Notes: generated by a model not told the origin, from the sequence alone. 54,143 bases of DNA from Porticoccus sp. (GCA_023261185.1 JALRJN010000016.1:1-54143); one strand, 5' to 3'; positions 1 to 10,993 are shown, counted from the stretch's first letter. Numbers and translations: made by a program.

Positions 1-119
<119 letters not shown>

Positions 120-138
120 AACATTCTGAATAGAGTGT

Positions 139-163
139 GGGGGCCCTCAGGGGCCCCCTTTTT
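139..163 (+). terminator. Rho-independent terminator of tuf
   Basis: GGGGGCCC (139-146) pairs perfectly with GGGCCCCC (151-158) across a four-base TCAG loop, followed by five T. It lies 20 bases after the tuf stop codon and separates the str operon from the S10 operon. Confidence 0.92.
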
Positions 164-223
164 ATCGCTGTGAGAAATCTCTTTGGGGGTATGGGCGGCG
201 GTAAAAAATTCCTGGGATTGTGA

Positions 224-646
<423 letters not shown>

Positions 647-666
647 GCAGCATTGCAACAAAAAAA

Positions 667-694
667 ACCCAGGCCCGGCCAACGCCGGGTGGGT
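667..694. other. Stable hairpin between rpsJ and rplC
   Basis: CCCGGC (674-679) pairs with GCCGGG (684-689) around a CAAC loop, with an outer ACCC/GGGT stem (667-670, 691-694). On the plus strand there is no T-run after it, so it should not stop the operon. Read on the minus strand, the same hairpin is followed by eight T (660-667) and has the form of an intrinsic terminator for antisense transcription. It could also be a processing or regulatory hairpin. Confidence 0.6.
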
Positions 695-756
695 GTAACG
701 CTCTGAAATGGGCGGCCATAGCGGGTAACAGCCCCGTACACTATGAGGTTACTCAA

Positions 757-1392
757 ATGACTATTGGTATTGTCGGCCGCAAATGTGGCATGACTCGCGT
801 ATTTACCGACGAAGGTGTGTCTATCCCGGTCACTGTGATCGAGGCAGAACCCAATCGTATTACTCAAATTAAGACCGGTGAAACTGACGGCTACACGGCT
901 GTGCAGGTGACCACTGGTGCCCGTCGTGTTTCACGTGTCAGCAAGTCCGAAGCCGGTCACTTCGCCAAGGCGAGTGTTGAGGCGGGTCGTGGCTGCTGGG
1001 AGTTTCGTGTGGACGGTGTTCAGGATGAGCTGCAGGTTGGCGGCACCATCAGTGTTGAGCAGTTTGAGGCTGGTCAGAAAATTGACGTGACAGGAACCTC
1101 GAAAGGTAAAGGTTTCCAGGGTGTCATCAAGCGCTGGAATTTCAGCATGCAGGATGCCACTCACGGTAACTCCCTGTCTCACCGCGCACCTGGCTCTATC
1201 GGTCAGTGTCAGACTCCCGGTCGTGTCTTCAAGGGTAAGAAGATGAGTGGCCACATGGGTGCTGAGCGCGTAACCACGCAAAATCTTGAAGTTGTCCGTG
1301 TCGATGCTGAGCGTAATCTGCTGCTTGTTAAAGGCGCTGTGCCTGGTGCGCCGGGTGGTGACGTGATCATTCGTGCTGCTGTGAAGGGCTGA
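757..1392 (+). CDS. rplC: 50S ribosomal protein L3
   Basis: L3 is a primary 23S rRNA-binding protein that starts 50S assembly and sends a loop towards the peptidyl-transferase centre. The 211-residue product is close to the E. coli length. It carries the signature around residues 119-170 ([10 protein letters not shown], then [15 protein letters not shown]) and a basic GKKMSGHMG segment. Gln150 is in the context methylated by PrmB in relatives. The 110-base gap before it holds a hairpin, and rplD follows after 11 bases. Confidence 0.98.
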   Translation: MTIGIVGRKCGMTRVFTDEGVSIPVTVIEAEPNRITQIKTGETDGYTAVQVTTGARRVSRVSKSEAGHFAKASVEAGRGCWEFRVDGVQDELQVGGTISVEQFEAGQKIDVTGTSKGKGFQGVIKRWNFSMQDATHGNSLSHRAPGSIGQCQTPGRVFKGKKMSGHMGAERVTTQNLEVVRVDAERNLLLVKGAVPGAPGGDVIIRAAVKG

Positions 1393-1403
1393 GGGGATCA
1401 TCG

Positions 1404-2018
1404 ATGGAATTGAATATCGCAACACCCAAAGGTAATGCTGGAACCGTAGAAGTTTCTGACGTCGCTTTTGGCAAAGAATTTAATCAGGATCTGGTTCACC
1501 AGGCAGTTACCGCCTACTTGGCTGGCGCTCGTCAGGGCACTCGTGCTCAAAAGACGCGCTCTGAAGTCAGCGGTGGTGGCAAGAAGCCTTGGCGTCAGAA
1601 GGGTACTGGTCGTGCACGTGCCGGGACCATTCGTTCCCCAATCTGGCGTACCGGTGGTGTGACCTTTGCTGCCAAGCCTCAGGATCATTCCCAGAAACTG
1701 AACCGTAAGATGTATCGCGCTGCACTGCGTTCGATCATGTCTGAGTTGGCTCGCCAGGAGCGTTTGGTGGTGGTTGAGTCTTTCGATCTGGAAGCGCCAA
1801 AAACCAAGGCTCTGGTACAGAAGCTGGGTGACTACGGTGTTCAGGACGTGCTGATTGTGACTGAAGAGGTCACCGAGAACCTGTATCTGTCATCCCGCAA
1901 CCTGCATAAAGTGGATGTGCGTGATGCGGTGGGTCTCGACCCGGTCAGTCTGATTCGTTTTGAAAAAGTGCTGGTGACAGTGCCTGCGCTGAAAAAGATT
2001 GAGGAGATGCTGGTATGA
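1404..2018 (+). CDS. rplD: 50S ribosomal protein L4
   Basis: L4 lines the exit tunnel with a long basic loop, visible here around residues 50-80 ([18 protein letters not shown]). The product has 204 residues, close to the usual 201. In enteric bacteria L4 also represses its own operon through a long structured leader. The roughly 64-nt leader inferred here seems too short for that structure, so this type of control is probably absent. The gene overlaps rplW by four bases (ATGA), implying translational coupling. Confidence 0.98.
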   Translation: MELNIATPKGNAGTVEVSDVAFGKEFNQDLVHQAVTAYLAGARQGTRAQKTRSEVSGGGKKPWRQKGTGRARAGTIRSPIWRTGGVTFAAKPQDHSQKLNRKMYRAALRSIMSELARQERLVVVESFDLEAPKTKALVQKLGDYGVQDVLIVTEEVTENLYLSSRNLHKVDVRDAVGLDPVSLIRFEKVLVTVPALKKIEEMLV

Positions 2019-2311
2019 ATCAAGAGCGCATCTTCAATGTGCTGCTGAGACCGCACATTACAGAAAAAACTGCCGTTGCTGCAGACGCCCAAAACCTTGT
2101 TGTGTTTAAGGTGACTGCTGATGCAACAAAGCCTCAAGTAAAGGCGGCGGTTGAGCAATTGTTTGACGTTAAGGTGGCTGATGTTCGGGTTGCCAACGTG
2201 AAAGGAAAAACCAAGCGTACTCGCTTCGGTCTGGGCAAGCGCTCTGATTGGAAAAAGGCGTACGTTCGTCTAGAGCAGGGTCAGGAAATTGACTTTGCGG
2301 TAACTGAGTAA
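2015..2311 (+). CDS. rplW: 50S ribosomal protein L23
   Basis: L23 sits at the tunnel exit and is the docking site for trigger factor and SRP. The 98-residue product has the family layout: the N-terminal [11 protein letters not shown] motif, the central [21 protein letters not shown] helix region, and a basic loop ([20 protein letters not shown]). The start ATG overlaps the rplD stop. Confidence 0.98.
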   Translation: MNQERIFNVLLRPHITEKTAVAADAQNLVVFKVTADATKPQVKAAVEQLFDVKVADVRVANVKGKTKRTRFGLGKRSDWKKAYVRLEQGQEIDFAVTE

Positions 2312-2323
2312 GGGGTTGTTGAG

Positions 2324-3148
2324 ATGCCTGTTGTAAAGAGAAAGCCAACGTCTCCCGGACGCCGCTTTGTAGTCAGCGTCGTCAACCCGAACTTGCATAA
2401 AGGTGCGCCTTACGCGCCTTTGCTGGAAAAGAAAAACAAGTCCGGTGGGCGTAACAACAATGGCCGTATCACTACCCGTCATGTGGGCGGTGGTCATAAG
2501 CAGCATTACCGCGTTATCGACTTCAAGCGCCAGAAAGATGGCGTGCCTGCGAAGGTCGAGCGTCTGGAATACGATCCAAACCGTACTCCCTATATTGCGC
2601 TGCTGTGCTATGCCGACGGTGAGCGTCGTTACATCATTGCACCGAAAGGGCTGCAGGCGGGTGATACCGTTAAGTCCGGTGTTGATGCTTCCATCAAGGT
2701 TGGTAACACGCTGCCGCTGCGTAATATCCCGGTTGGTACCGTTATCCACTGTGTGGAAATGAAGCCTGGCAAAGGTGCCCAGCTGGCACGTAGCGCCGGC
2801 GCGGCGGTACAGCTGGTCGCCCGTGAAGGACAATATGCCACCCTGCGCCTGCGCAGTGGTGAGATGCGTAAAGTGCCTGTTGAGTGCCGCGCCACCATTG
2901 GTGAGGTTTCCAACAGCGAGCACAACCTGCGCTCCCTGGGTAAAGCCGGTGCCACTCGTTGGCGCGGAGTTAGACCTACGGTTCGTGGTGTTGTTATGAA
3001 CCCGGTAGATCACCCCCATGGTGGTGGTGAAGGTCGTACTTCCGGTGGTCGTCATCCGGTGACTCCTTGGGGTGTTCCTACCAAGGGTTACAAAACCCGC
3101 AAGAACAAGCGCACTGACAATATGATTGTGCGCCGTCGCGGCAAATAA
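2324..3148 (+). CDS. rplB: 50S ribosomal protein L2
   Basis: L2 is needed for subunit association and peptidyl-transferase centre formation. The 274-residue product has the expected OB-fold and SH3-like halves and the C-terminal signature [20 protein letters not shown] at about residues 229-248, including the conserved histidine near the catalytic centre. A Shine-Dalgarno-like AAGGGG (2310-2315) precedes the start. Confidence 0.99.
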   Translation: MPVVKRKPTSPGRRFVVSVVNPNLHKGAPYAPLLEKKNKSGGRNNNGRITTRHVGGGHKQHYRVIDFKRQKDGVPAKVERLEYDPNRTPYIALLCYADGERRYIIAPKGLQAGDTVKSGVDASIKVGNTLPLRNIPVGTVIHCVEMKPGKGAQLARSAGAAVQLVAREGQYATLRLRSGEMRKVPVECRATIGEVSNSEHNLRSLGKAGATRWRGVRPTVRGVVMNPVDHPHGGGEGRTSGGRHPVTPWGVPTKGYKTRKNKRTDNMIVRRRGK

Positions 3149-3171
3149 TTGATAGAGAAGAGGAAACTATA

Positions 3172-3447
3172 GTGCCACGCTCTCTCAAAAAAGGCCCATT
3201 CATCGACCTGCATCTGATTAAGAAGGTTGATGAAGCGCTGGAAAAAAATGACAGACGTCCGATCAAAACCTGGTCGCGTCGTTCCATGGTCAGCCCCGAT
3301 ATGGTCGGTTTGACGATTGCTGTACATAACGGCCGTCAACATGTACCGGTGTTGGTCAACGAAGAAATGGTTGGACACAAACTCGGTGAGTTTGCTCCAA
3401 CCCGCACTTACCGCGGCCATGTCGCGGATAAAAAGGCCAAGCGCTAA
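3172..3447 (+). CDS. rpsS: 30S ribosomal protein S19
   Basis: S19 is a 30S head protein contacting S13 and the A-site finger. The 91-residue product starts [14 protein letters not shown] after the initiator and keeps the [19 protein letters not shown] core. The start codon is GTG at 3172, preceded by GAGG at an 8-base spacing. No upstream ATG is in frame. Confidence 0.98.
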   Translation: MPRSLKKGPFIDLHLIKKVDEALEKNDRRPIKTWSRRSMVSPDMVGLTIAVHNGRQHVPVLVNEEMVGHKLGEFAPTRTYRGHVADKKAKR

Positions 3448-3472
3448 GCGGCTGTTTGAGAGGTAAATGACT

Positions 3473-3814
3473 GTGGAAGTAGCAGCAAAATTACGCGGAG
3501 TCAGACTGTCAGCTCAGAAGGCTCGTCTGGTGGCCGATCAGGTGCGTGGCAAAGCGGTTGAAGAAGCCCTGGATATTCTGGCTTTCAGCCCTAAAAAAGG
3601 CGCCGCGATTATTAAGAAAGTGCTCGAATCTGCGATTGCAAATGCCGAGCACAATGAAGGTGCAGATGTGGATGAGCTGCGTGTATCGACCATTTTTGTG
3701 GACGAAGGCACAACCATGAAGCGCATTAAGCCCCGTGCAAAGGGCCGTGCTGACCGGATTTTTAAGCGCTCCTGTCATATCACCGTAAAAGTTGCCGACG
3801 AGGAGACCGTTTAA
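3473..3814 (+). CDS. rplV: 50S ribosomal protein L22
   Basis: L22 lines the exit tunnel with a beta-hairpin opposite L4. The core ([15 protein letters not shown] near the N-terminus, [13 protein letters not shown] in the C-terminal hairpin) is intact. Two starts are possible: ATG at 3467 lies only 3 bases from the GAGAGG Shine-Dalgarno (3458-3463), while GTG at 3473 lies 9 bases away and gives the N-terminus (MEVAAKLRG) that I recall from relatives. GTG is preferred, giving 113 residues; the ATG would add two. The stop codon overlaps the rpsC start by one base. Confidence 0.96.
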   Translation: MEVAAKLRGVRLSAQKARLVADQVRGKAVEEALDILAFSPKKGAAIIKKVLESAIANAEHNEGADVDELRVSTIFVDEGTTMKRIKPRAKGRADRIFKRSCHITVKVADEETV

Positions 3815-4494
3815 TGGGTCAGAAAGTACATCCAACTGGCATTCGTCTGGGTATTGTTAAAAAGCATACCTCTGTTTGGTACGCCAACCAGAAAGACTAT
3901 GCAGACAAACTGAACGCCGACCTGAAGGTTAGGGATTTCATCAGTAAAAAACTGGCCCATGCCTCAGTAAGTCGTATCGAGATTGAGCGCCCGGCGCAAA
4001 GCGCGCGCATCACCATTCACACTGCCCGTCCAGGCATTGTGATCGGCAAGAAGGGTGAGGATGTGGAATCCCTGCGCAATGAAGTTTCAGCGCAAATGGG
4101 TGTTCCTGTTCATATCAATATTGAAGAAGTGCGCAAGCCCGATCTCGACGCCACGCTGGTTGCCCAGAATGTGGCTCAGCAGTTGGAGCGTCGTGTGATG
4201 TTCCGCCGCGCCATGAAGCGCGCTGTGCAGAACGCCATGCGTCAAGGTGCCAAGGGCATCAAGATTCAGGTTAGTGGTCGTCTTGGTGGTGCCGAGATTG
4301 CACGGACCGAATGGTACCGCGAGGGTCGAGTGCCGCTGCATACACTGCGTGCCGACATTGATTACGGTACAGCAGAAGGTTCAACCACCTACGGCATCAT
4401 TGGTGTCAAGGTTTGGATCTTCAAGGGCGAAGTCATTGGTGGTGAAGAGGCGGCGCAAGCGCCAGCCAAAAAAGCACCGGCTAAAAAGAAGTAA
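3814..4494 (+). CDS. rpsC: 30S ribosomal protein S3
   Basis: S3 forms part of the mRNA entry tunnel and helicase. The 226-residue product has the N-terminal [13 protein letters not shown] motif, a KH domain with a GKKG loop (IVIGKKGED, about residues 73-81) and the conserved C-terminal domain. It ends in an Ala/Pro/Lys-rich tail ([11 protein letters not shown]) like the tails of other proteobacterial S3 proteins. Its ATG overlaps the rplV stop (TAATG). Confidence 0.98.
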   Translation: MGQKVHPTGIRLGIVKKHTSVWYANQKDYADKLNADLKVRDFISKKLAHASVSRIEIERPAQSARITIHTARPGIVIGKKGEDVESLRNEVSAQMGVPVHINIEEVRKPDLDATLVAQNVAQQLERRVMFRRAMKRAVQNAMRQGAKGIKIQVSGRLGGAEIARTEWYREGRVPLHTLRADIDYGTAEGSTTYGIIGVKVWIFKGEVIGGEEAAQAPAKKAPAKKK

Positions 4495-4519
4495 GTTTGC
4501 GAGTTAAGGGTCAAGCGAG

Positions 4520-4933
4520 ATGCTGCAACCGAAACGTACAAAATTCCGTAAGCAACAGAAAGGTCGCAACCGTGGCCTGGCATTGCGCGGTAGCAAAGTA
4601 AGCTTTGGCGAGTACGGCCTGAAGGCCACTGCGCGCGGTCGTATCACCGCGCGTCAGATCGAATCTGCTCGTCGGGCTATGACCCGTCACATTAAACGGG
4701 GTGGAAAGATCTGGATCAGGGTGTTCCCTGACAAGCCGATCTCCAACAAACCTCTCGAAGTGCGGATGGGTAAAGGTAAAGGTAACGTGGAGTACTGGGT
4801 TGCGCAGATTCGTCCCGGTAAGGTGCTCTACGAAATGGAAGGTGTTTCCGAAGAACTGGCTCGTGAAGCGTTTGCTCTCGCTGCAGCCAAACTGCCGGTG
4901 CAAACCTCCTTTGTTAAACGGTCGGTGATGTGA
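4520..4933 (+). CDS. rplP: 50S ribosomal protein L16
   Basis: L16 binds near the A-site tRNA elbow and organises the peptidyl-transferase centre. The 137-residue product begins [19 protein letters not shown] and contains the conserved [20 protein letters not shown] segment and [12 protein letters not shown] motif. The stop overlaps the rpmC start by one base. Confidence 0.98.
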   Translation: MLQPKRTKFRKQQKGRNRGLALRGSKVSFGEYGLKATARGRITARQIESARRAMTRHIKRGGKIWIRVFPDKPISNKPLEVRMGKGKGNVEYWVAQIRPGKVLYEMEGVSEELAREAFALAAAKLPVQTSFVKRSVM

Positions 4934-5124
4934 TGAAAGCCAGCGAATTACGTGAAAAGTCAGTTGAAGAACTGAACCAGGAGTTGCTTCAGTTGCGTGA
5001 GCAGCAATTCAAGCTGCGTATGCAAGCTGCGACTGGCCAACTGGGTCAAAGCCACAAGGTTAAAGAGACGCGACTCGATATTGCGCGTGTCAAGACCGTG
5101 CTGAACGAGAAGGCAGGTAACTGA
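4933..5124 (+). CDS. rpmC: 50S ribosomal protein L29
   Basis: L29 is a small two-helix protein next to L23 at the exit site. The frame allows a GTG at 4930, but ATG at 4933 overlaps the rplP stop (TGATG) and yields 63 residues, the same length as in E. coli. The [17 protein letters not shown] helix-turn and [11 protein letters not shown] helix are typical. Confidence 0.97.
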   Translation: MKASELREKSVEELNQELLQLREQQFKLRMQAATGQLGQSHKVKETRLDIARVKTVLNEKAGN

Positions 5125-5125
5125 G

Positions 5126-5392
5126 ATGAGTGAAGTAGAAAAAAGCGCTCGTACGCTATCTGGCCGTGTCATCAGTGACAAGATGGACAAATCCATTACC
5201 GTACTGATTGAGCGCCGTGTAAAGCACCCGGTGTACGGAAAGATTGTAAACAAGTCCACCAAAATCAAGGCGCACGATGAAGAAAATCAGTGTCGTGCAG
5301 GCGATCAGGTGACTATTGCGGAAACTCGTCCACTGTCCAAAACAAAATCCTGGACGCTGGTCAACATTGATGAGCGTGCTGCCGAAGTTTGA
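5126..5392 (+). CDS. rpsQ: 30S ribosomal protein S17
   Basis: S17 is a primary 16S rRNA binder with an OB fold. The 88-residue product shows the [24 protein letters not shown] core and the [14 protein letters not shown] motif. It is the last gene of the S10 cluster and lies one base after the rpmC stop. Confidence 0.98.
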   Translation: MSEVEKSARTLSGRVISDKMDKSITVLIERRVKHPVYGKIVNKSTKIKAHDEENQCRAGDQVTIAETRPLSKTKSWTLVNIDERAAEV

Positions 5393-5427
5393 TCGGCGTT
5401 AAGCAGTAACGGGATCGGAGAAATACG

Positions 5428-5796
5428 ATGATTCAGACAGAAAGTTATCTGGATGTGGCAGACAACAGTGGTGCACGCCGTGTTATGTGTATCAAGGTTC
5501 TTGGGGGCTCACATCGCCGCTATGCCAACGTGGGTGACATTATCAAGGTTACCGTCAAGGAAGCGATTCCGCGTGGCAAAGTGAAAAAAGGTCAGGTGAT
5601 GAACGCAGTTGTGGTTCGCACTAAAAAAGGTGTGCGTCGTCAAGATGGTAGCCTGATCAAGTTTGATGATAATGCCGCGGTTCTTCTGAACACGCAGCTG
5701 GCGCCGATTGGCACCCGCATCTTCGGGCCTGTGACCCGTGAGCTGCGCAGTGAGCGGTTTATGAAAATTATCTCTCTGGCACCAGAAGTGCTCTAA
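5428..5796 (+). CDS. rplN: 50S ribosomal protein L14
   Basis: L14 lies at the subunit interface and is the target of the silencing factor RsfS. The 122-residue product starts [19 protein letters not shown] and keeps the [10 protein letters not shown] and FGPVTRELR motifs. It opens the spc set. The 35-base gap after rpsQ shows no convincing promoter or terminator, so read-through from S10 is likely. Confidence 0.98.
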   Translation: MIQTESYLDVADNSGARRVMCIKVLGGSHRRYANVGDIIKVTVKEAIPRGKVKKGQVMNAVVVRTKKGVRRQDGSLIKFDDNAAVLLNTQLAPIGTRIFGPVTRELRSERFMKIISLAPEVL

Positions 5797-5817
5797 GCCG
5801 GAGGAGAGGAAAGAGAT

Positions 5818-6135
5818 ATGCGCAAGATCAAACGTGATGATGATGTCATCGTGATTGCTGGCAAAGACAAGGGCAAGCGCGGCAAAGTGCTGAAAGTTCA
5901 GGACGACGGTCGCCTGCTGATTTCCGGTGTCAACATGATGAAAAAACATCAGAAACCGAACCCGCAGATGAACATTGCTGGCGGCATTATCGAGAAAGAA
6001 GCCCCAATTCAGGCTTCCAATGTGGCTATCTTCAACCCTGTGGCCAACAAGGCAGACCGCATTGGTTTCAAGGTTATGGAGAACGGCAAAAAGATTCGCG
6101 TTTTCAAGTCCGACGGCAATGCCGTTGACGCCTAA
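5818..6135 (+). CDS. rplX: 50S ribosomal protein L24
   Basis: L24 is an early assembly protein near the exit site. The product is 105 residues with a KOW motif at the N-terminus ([21 protein letters not shown]). A strong GGAGAGGAAAG Shine-Dalgarno region precedes the ATG. Confidence 0.98.
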   Translation: MRKIKRDDDVIVIAGKDKGKRGKVLKVQDDGRLLISGVNMMKKHQKPNPQMNIAGGIIEKEAPIQASNVAIFNPVANKADRIGFKVMENGKKIRVFKSDGNAVDA

Positions 6136-6152
6136 TTTGACAGGAAACTGAC

Positions 6153-6692
6153 ATGGCAAGGCTGAAAGAAGTTTACACAAAAGAAATCGCCCCCAAGCTG
6201 AAAGAAGAGCTGGGTCTGGCGAACGTAATGGAAGTACCGAAAATCACCAAGATCACCCTGAATATGGGCGTTGGTGAAGCGCTCGGTGATAAGAAGGCGC
6301 TGGAGAGTGCGGTTGCTGATATGACGTTGATTGCTGGTCAAAAGCCGGTTGTCACTAAGGCACGCAAATCTATCGCCGGATTTAAAGTGCGTGAAGGCTG
6401 GCCGATTGGCTGTAAGGTCACACTGCGCAGTGAGCGCATGTATGAATTCCTGGAGCGCCTGATTTCCATTGCTATCCCGCGTATTCGTGATTTCCGCGGA
6501 GTCAGCCCCAAGTCATTTGATGGCCGCGGCAACTTTGCCATGGGTGTTACAGAGCAGATCATTTTCCCTGAAATTGATTATGACAAGGTGGACGCCCTGC
6601 GCGGTTTGGACATCACGATTACAACCACAGCGCGCAACGACGATGAAGGTCGTGCATTGCTGCGTGCATTCAGCTTCCCGCTGAAAGGATGA
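6153..6692 (+). CDS. rplE: 50S ribosomal protein L5
   Basis: L5 binds 5S rRNA and contacts P-site tRNA. The 179-residue product matches the E. coli length and has the [24 protein letters not shown]-type and [20 protein letters not shown] motifs. In enteric bacteria S8 represses the spc operon at the rplX/rplE junction; I could not judge that structure here. Confidence 0.98.
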   Translation: MARLKEVYTKEIAPKLKEELGLANVMEVPKITKITLNMGVGEALGDKKALESAVADMTLIAGQKPVVTKARKSIAGFKVREGWPIGCKVTLRSERMYEFLERLISIAIPRIRDFRGVSPKSFDGRGNFAMGVTEQIIFPEIDYDKVDALRGLDITITTTARNDDEGRALLRAFSFPLKG

Positions 6693-6702
6693 GGTGAGAG
6701 AA

Positions 6703-7008
6703 ATGGCCAAAAGATCCATGATTGAACGCGAAAAGAAACGTGCGCGTACAGTTGCCAAATATGCAGAAAAGCGTACAGCTTTAAAAGCCGTTATACACAG
6801 TGCTTCCAGCACTGAAGACGAGCGTTGGGAAGCTCAGCTGAAACTGCAACAACTGCCACGCAATGCCAGCCCTAGCCGTCAGCAACGCCGCTGTCGCCAG
6901 ACTGGTCGCCCGCACGCGGTGTATCGTAAGTTTGGCCTGTGTCGTAACAAATTACGTGAAGCCGCCATGCGCGGTGATGTACCTGGCCTGGTTAAGGCGA
7001 GCTGGTAA
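6703..7008 (+). CDS. rpsN: 30S ribosomal protein S14 (long form)
   Basis: S14 is a 30S head protein. ATG at 6703 gives 101 residues, the standard long proteobacterial form. The GTG at 6694 would add three residues and is less likely, because GAGGTGAGAG is well placed for the ATG. The C-terminal [15 protein letters not shown] and [17 protein letters not shown] segments are typical. It lacks the CxxC-X12-CxxC zinc ribbon of the short form. Confidence 0.97.
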   Translation: MAKRSMIEREKKRARTVAKYAEKRTALKAVIHSASSTEDERWEAQLKLQQLPRNASPSRQQRRCRQTGRPHAVYRKFGLCRNKLREAAMRGDVPGLVKASW

Positions 7009-7035
7009 AGCGCGGTAAATTGAGGAACTGAACTG

Positions 7036-7428
7036 ATGAGCATGCAAGATTCATTGGCAGACATGCTGACCCGTATCCGCAACGCGCAGATGACGGCTAA
7101 GAAAGATGTCACTATGCCTTCTTCTAACTTGAAAGTGGCGGTTGCCAAAGTTTTACAAGAAGAGGGTTACATTAACGATTGGAGTGTAGCTGAAGGTACA
7201 AAGCCGGAGCTGACGCTGAGCCTGAAATATTTTGAAGGCAAGCCGGTGATTGAGAAGATCGACCGCTACAGCCGTCCAGGCCTGCGTCAATATTCAGGCT
7301 CCAAAGAACTGCCAAGCGTACGTGGTGGCTTGGGTGTGGCGATCGTTTCCACCAGTAAGGGTGTGATGACAGATCGTGCAGCTCGCGCAGCCGGTGTCGG
7401 TGGCGAGGTTCTCTGCACAGTATTCTAA
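7036..7428 (+). CDS. rpsH: 30S ribosomal protein S8
   Basis: S8 binds the central domain of 16S rRNA and in enteric bacteria represses the spc operon. The 130-residue product starts [18 protein letters not shown] and ends with the [20 protein letters not shown] motif that forms the RNA-binding C-terminal domain. Confidence 0.98.
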   Translation: MSMQDSLADMLTRIRNAQMTAKKDVTMPSSNLKVAVAKVLQEEGYINDWSVAEGTKPELTLSLKYFEGKPVIEKIDRYSRPGLRQYSGSKELPSVRGGLGVAIVSTSKGVMTDRAARAAGVGGEVLCTVF

Positions 7429-7441
7429 CGGGATAGTCGAG

Positions 7442-7975
7442 ATGTCTAGAGTTGCAAAAAATCCGGTCACATTGCCGGCTGGCGTAGAGGTTAAACTCAG
7501 CCCCAGCGAAATTATCGTCAAAGGTGGCAAAAGCTCATTGTCTCTTGCTATTAGCAGTAATGTTGAAATCAAGCAAGACGACAATGTGCTGACATTTTCA
7601 GCGAAAGATGGCAGCAAGCAGGCCAATGCGCTGGCGGGTACAACCCGTGCGCTGGTAAACAACATGGTTGTTGGTGTCAGTGCAGGTTTTGAGAAAAAGC
7701 TGCAATTGATCGGTGTTGGTTACCGTGCCCAGGCACAGGGTAACAAGGTCAATCTGACCCTCGGATTCTCTCACCCGGTTGAGTACAACCTTCCCGAAGG
7801 TGTAACTGCCGAGACACCCAGTCAGACAGAAATCGTTCTGAAGTCCGCCGACAAGCAGCTGCTTGGCCAAGTGGCATCAGAAATCAGAGCTTACCGCCCA
7901 CCAGAGCCCTACAAAGGTAAAGGTGTTCGTTACGCGGATGAGCAAGTATTACGTAAAGAAGCGAAGAAGAAGTAG
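7442..7975 (+). CDS. rplF: 50S ribosomal protein L6
   Basis: L6 supports the sarcin-ricin loop region. The frame extends upstream into rpsH, but ATG at 7442 gives the family N-terminus [17 protein letters not shown] and 177 residues, equal to E. coli L6. The C-terminal signature [13 protein letters not shown] is intact. Confidence 0.98.
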   Translation: MSRVAKNPVTLPAGVEVKLSPSEIIVKGGKSSLSLAISSNVEIKQDDNVLTFSAKDGSKQANALAGTTRALVNNMVVGVSAGFEKKLQLIGVGYRAQAQGNKVNLTLGFSHPVEYNLPEGVTAETPSQTEIVLKSADKQLLGQVASEIRAYRPPEPYKGKGVRYADEQVLRKEAKKK

Positions 7976-7984
7976 GTCAGGATT

Positions 7985-8335
7985 ATGAGCGACAAGAAAC
8001 AATCACGTTTGCGTCGTGCACGCCGTGCCCGCTGCAAGATCCGCGAGTTGGGAGCCAACCGCCTGTGTGTGAATCGCACGCCGCGTCATATATACGCGCA
8101 AGTGATTTCTCCAGATGGTGGAACTGTGCTCGCCAGCGCTTCTACGTTGGACAAGTCCCTGCGTGCCGGTCAGACAGGCAATGTTGACGCTGCAAAAAGT
8201 GTCGGCACTTTGATTGCTGAACGCGCAAAAGAAGCAGGTATCACTCAGGTGGCATTTGACCGCAGTGGTTTCAAATATCACGGTCGTGTAAAGGCTCTGG
8301 CGGATGCCGCCCGTGAAGCCGGACTGGAATTCTAA
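7985..8335 (+). CDS. rplR: 50S ribosomal protein L18
   Basis: L18 binds 5S rRNA together with L5 and L25. The 116-residue product has the basic N-terminal tail ([16 protein letters not shown]), the [12 protein letters not shown] strand and the [27 protein letters not shown]-terminus, which is diagnostic. A basic N-terminal tail is normal for this family. Confidence 0.98.
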   Translation: MSDKKQSRLRRARRARCKIRELGANRLCVNRTPRHIYAQVISPDGGTVLASASTLDKSLRAGQTGNVDAAKSVGTLIAERAKEAGITQVAFDRSGFKYHGRVKALADAAREAGLEF

Positions 8336-8347
8336 AGGTTTACCGTT

Positions 8348-8860
8348 ATGTCGAGAGATCAGAAAGATACAGCAGCCGCGGATGAAGGCCTCCAGGAAAA
8401 ACTGGTACAGGTCAACCGTGTTGCCAAAACTGTAAAAGGTGGGCGTATTTTTGCCTTTACTGCACTGACTGTAGTTGGTGATGGCAATGGCAAGGTTGGC
8501 TTCGGTCGCGGTAAAGCCCGCGAAGTGCCCCAGGCTATCCAAAAGGCTATGGAGTCCGCCCGTCGCAACATGATCCAGGTTGACCTGAAGGGTACAACCA
8601 TCCAGTACCCGACAAAAGCCAATCACGGTGCATCGAAGGTTTATATGCAGCCGGCTTCTGATGGTACAGGTGTTATTGCTGGTGGTGCGATGCGTGCTGT
8701 GCTTGAGATCGCAGGCGTGCAAAACGTATTGGCCAAATGTTATGGCTCTACTAACCCGGTGAACGTTGTGCGTGCAACTTTTAAGGCACTGAAAAACATG
8801 CGCTCTCCGGAAGAAGTTGCTGCTAAGCGCGGCAAGAGCGTAGAAGAAATTCTGAATTAA
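8348..8860 (+). CDS. rpsE: 30S ribosomal protein S5
   Basis: S5 contributes to decoding accuracy and mRNA unwinding. The 170-residue product contains the RNA-binding [19 protein letters not shown] segment, the [19 protein letters not shown] loop and the C-terminal [16 protein letters not shown] domain. An AAAGG Shine-Dalgarno lies upstream of the start. Confidence 0.98.
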   Translation: MSRDQKDTAAADEGLQEKLVQVNRVAKTVKGGRIFAFTALTVVGDGNGKVGFGRGKAREVPQAIQKAMESARRNMIQVDLKGTTIQYPTKANHGASKVYMQPASDGTGVIAGGAMRAVLEIAGVQNVLAKCYGSTNPVNVVRATFKALKNMRSPEEVAAKRGKSVEEILN

Positions 8861-8902
8861 GCGTGCGGCTGACGCCGGGCGAAGTACAACGGAAGCTTTA
8901 CC

Positions 8903-9091
8903 ATGTCGAACGTTAAAAAAATTAAGGTTACTCAGGTGCGTAGCATCCATGGCCGTCTTGCAGCGCACAAAGCCTGTGTTGCCGGACTTGGTCTGCGTCG
9001 CATAAACCACACTGTGGAAGTAGAAGATACCCCCTCAGTGCGTGGCATGATTAATAAAGTGAACTATCTGGTTAAGGTTGAGGGAGAGTAA
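8903..9091 (+). CDS. rpmD: 50S ribosomal protein L30
   Basis: L30 is a small 50S protein. The 62-residue product has the [20 protein letters not shown]-terminal strand-helix and the [19 protein letters not shown] core. The gene starts 42 bases after rpsE and ends two bases before rplO. Confidence 0.97.
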   Translation: MSNVKKIKVTQVRSIHGRLAAHKACVAGLGLRRINHTVEVEDTPSVRGMINKVNYLVKVEGE

Positions 9092-9093
9092 AA

Positions 9094-9528
9094 ATGCGTC
9101 TGAATACGCTGAGTCCCGCACCGGGCAGAATTAAAGAAGGCAAGCGCGTTGGTCGTGGTATCGGTAGCGGCTTGGGCAAAACTGGTGGTCGTGGGCACAA
9201 AGGTCAAAAGTCCCGCTCCGGTGGACGTGTGCGTCCAGGTTTTGAAGGCGGTCAAATGCCTTTGCAAAAACGCCTGCCCAAGTACGGCTTCACTTCTCGT
9301 ATTTCTCGCGTTACTGCAGAAATTCGTTTGAGTGAGCTGAACAAGGTTGCCGGTGAGACTGTTGATATCGCGTCGCTACGCGAAGCCGGTGTGATTAATG
9401 GTTCCATTGAGCGTGCGAAAGTGTTCCTTTCCGGTGAAGTGAATAAAGCTGTCACTGTTAAAGGTCTGCGTGTGACCAAAGGTGCCAAAGCTGCGATTGA
9501 AGCGGCTGGTGGCAAGGTAGAAGAGTAA
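9094..9528 (+). CDS. rplO: 50S ribosomal protein L15
   Basis: L15 is a late-assembly protein with an extended Gly/Arg-rich N-terminus that threads into 23S rRNA ([21 protein letters not shown], about residues 17-37). The C-terminal globular part is regular. The length is 144 residues, as in E. coli. Confidence 0.98.
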   Translation: MRLNTLSPAPGRIKEGKRVGRGIGSGLGKTGGRGHKGQKSRSGGRVRPGFEGGQMPLQKRLPKYGFTSRISRVTAEIRLSELNKVAGETVDIASLREAGVINGSIERAKVFLSGEVNKAVTVKGLRVTKGAKAAIEAAGGKVEE

Positions 9529-9534
9529 CGCCTG

Positions 9535-10857
9535 ATGGCTAAACCCGGGAATATGCCGCAGGGCAACATAAAAGGTTTGGGCGAGCTGTGGGCTCGCCTT
9601 CGCTTTTTATTCATTGCTCTGGTGATTTACCGAATTGGTACCCATATCCCTGTTCCTGGGATCGATCCTGATCGCCTGGCGGATATGTTCAACCAGAATC
9701 AGGGTACCATCATCGGCCTGTTCAACATGTTTTCCGGTGGTGCACTGGAGCGCATGAGTATTCTCGCTTTGGGGATCATGCCGTACATTTCTGCGTCGAT
9801 CATCATGCAGCTGTTGACCGCAGTAACGCCGTCTCTGGAGCAGTTAAAGAAAGAAGGCGATGCCGGTCGTCGCAAAATCAACCAGTACACCCGCTACGGC
9901 ACTGTGCTGTTGGCGACTGTACAGGCAATTGGTATGTCTGTAGGTTTGGCTGGTCAGGGTTTGGCGTTTACCGCTGATTTCAGCTTCTACTTTATCGCCG
10001 TTGTCTCACTGGTGACCGGTGCCGTCTTTATGATGTGGCTTGGAGAGCAGATTACTGAACGCGGTGTAGGTAATGGTATTTCAATGCTGATTTTTGCTGG
10101 CATCGTTGCCGGCATACCCTCAGCGATTGGGCAGGCATTTGAGTCTTCCCGCCAGGGAGATCTGCATATTCTGGCATTGCTGTTTGTGGCATTGCTTGCA
10201 ATCGCCGTTGTCTACTTTGTTGTCTTTGTCGAGCGGGGACAACGTCGGGTGACTGTTAATTACGCACAGCGCCAGCCAGGCCGTGGCCCGGCTCAGACCA
10301 GCCACTTGCCCTTGAAGGTCAACATGGCAGGTGTTATTCCGGCCATTTTCGCTAGCAGCATTCTGCTGTTCCCGGCATCCATTGCCCAGTGGTTTGGACA
10401 AGGTGCTGACAGCCCGGACTGGCTGCAGGACGTGGCATTGTTTATCGGCCCCGGCCAGCCATTGAACGTGCTGCTGTTTGCTGGCCTGATTATTTTCTTC
10501 TGCTTTTTCTATTCGGCGTTGATGTTCAACCCTCGTGAAATGGCAGATAACCTGAAACGTGGCGGAGCGTTCCTACCCGGAATTCGCCCCGGTGAGCAAA
10601 CGGCCAAATACATTGATGGTGTGATGACCCGCCTGACACTTGTGGGTGGTTTGTACATGACAGCTGTCTGTTTGCTGCCACAGTTTTTGAATATCTATTT
10701 CAACGTGCCATTTTATCTTGGTGGTACGTCTCTGCTAATCGCAGTAGTTGTAACCATGGATTTCATGGCCCAGGTGCAATCTCATTTGATGTCCCATCAG
10801 TATGAATCACTGATGAAGAAATCAAATTTGAAAGGTTATGGCAGTGGAATTCGCTAG
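9535..10857 (+). CDS. secY: Protein translocase subunit SecY
   Basis: SecY is the channel subunit of the SecYEG translocon in the inner membrane. The 440-residue product has the expected ten hydrophobic segments. It starts with a cytoplasmic N-terminus and TM1 ([20 protein letters not shown]), has the plug region with [20 protein letters not shown], and keeps the loop-5 motif [23 protein letters not shown] used for ribosome and SecA contact. It follows rplO by six bases, as is typical for the spc operon. Confidence 0.98.
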   Translation: MAKPGNMPQGNIKGLGELWARLRFLFIALVIYRIGTHIPVPGIDPDRLADMFNQNQGTIIGLFNMFSGGALERMSILALGIMPYISASIIMQLLTAVTPSLEQLKKEGDAGRRKINQYTRYGTVLLATVQAIGMSVGLAGQGLAFTADFSFYFIAVVSLVTGAVFMMWLGEQITERGVGNGISMLIFAGIVAGIPSAIGQAFESSRQGDLHILALLFVALLAIAVVYFVVFVERGQRRVTVNYAQRQPGRGPAQTSHLPLKVNMAGVIPAIFASSILLFPASIAQWFGQGADSPDWLQDVALFIGPGQPLNVLLFAGLIIFFCFFYSALMFNPREMADNLKRGGAFLPGIRPGEQTAKYIDGVMTRLTLVGGLYMTAVCLLPQFLNIYFNVPFYLGGTSLLIAVVVTMDFMAQVQSHLMSHQYESLMKKSNLKGYGSGIR

Positions 10858-10876
10858 TAGAAGTTGAGGTGACGAA

Positions 10877-10993
10877 ATGAAAGTACGTGCTTCTGTAAAA
10901 AAAATGTGCCGCAACTGTAAAGTCGTGAAGCGCAAAAGTGTTGTCAGAGTAATTTGCAGTGCAGAACCCCGCCATAAGCAGCGTCAGGGTTAA
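10877..10993 (+). CDS. rpmJ: 50S ribosomal protein L36
   Basis: This short gene encodes 38 residues beginning [19 protein letters not shown] and ending HKQRQG. Cys11, Cys14, Cys27 and His33 form the zinc ribbon, so this is the zinc-binding version of L36. A GAGG Shine-Dalgarno (10866-10869) precedes the ATG. Its place between secY and rpsM is the standard one. Confidence 0.97.
   Translation: MKVRASVKKMCRNCKVVKRKSVVRVICSAEPRHKQRQG

Noticed and set aside
2270-3055. 261-codon open frame antisense to rplB
   Set aside because: Shadow of a highly expressed gene; no start signal and no protein-like motif pattern.
8003-9010. 335-codon open frame antisense to rplR, rpsE and rpmD
   Set aside because: It lies wholly over three certain ribosomal genes, has no recognisable domain, and reflects codon bias of the sense genes.
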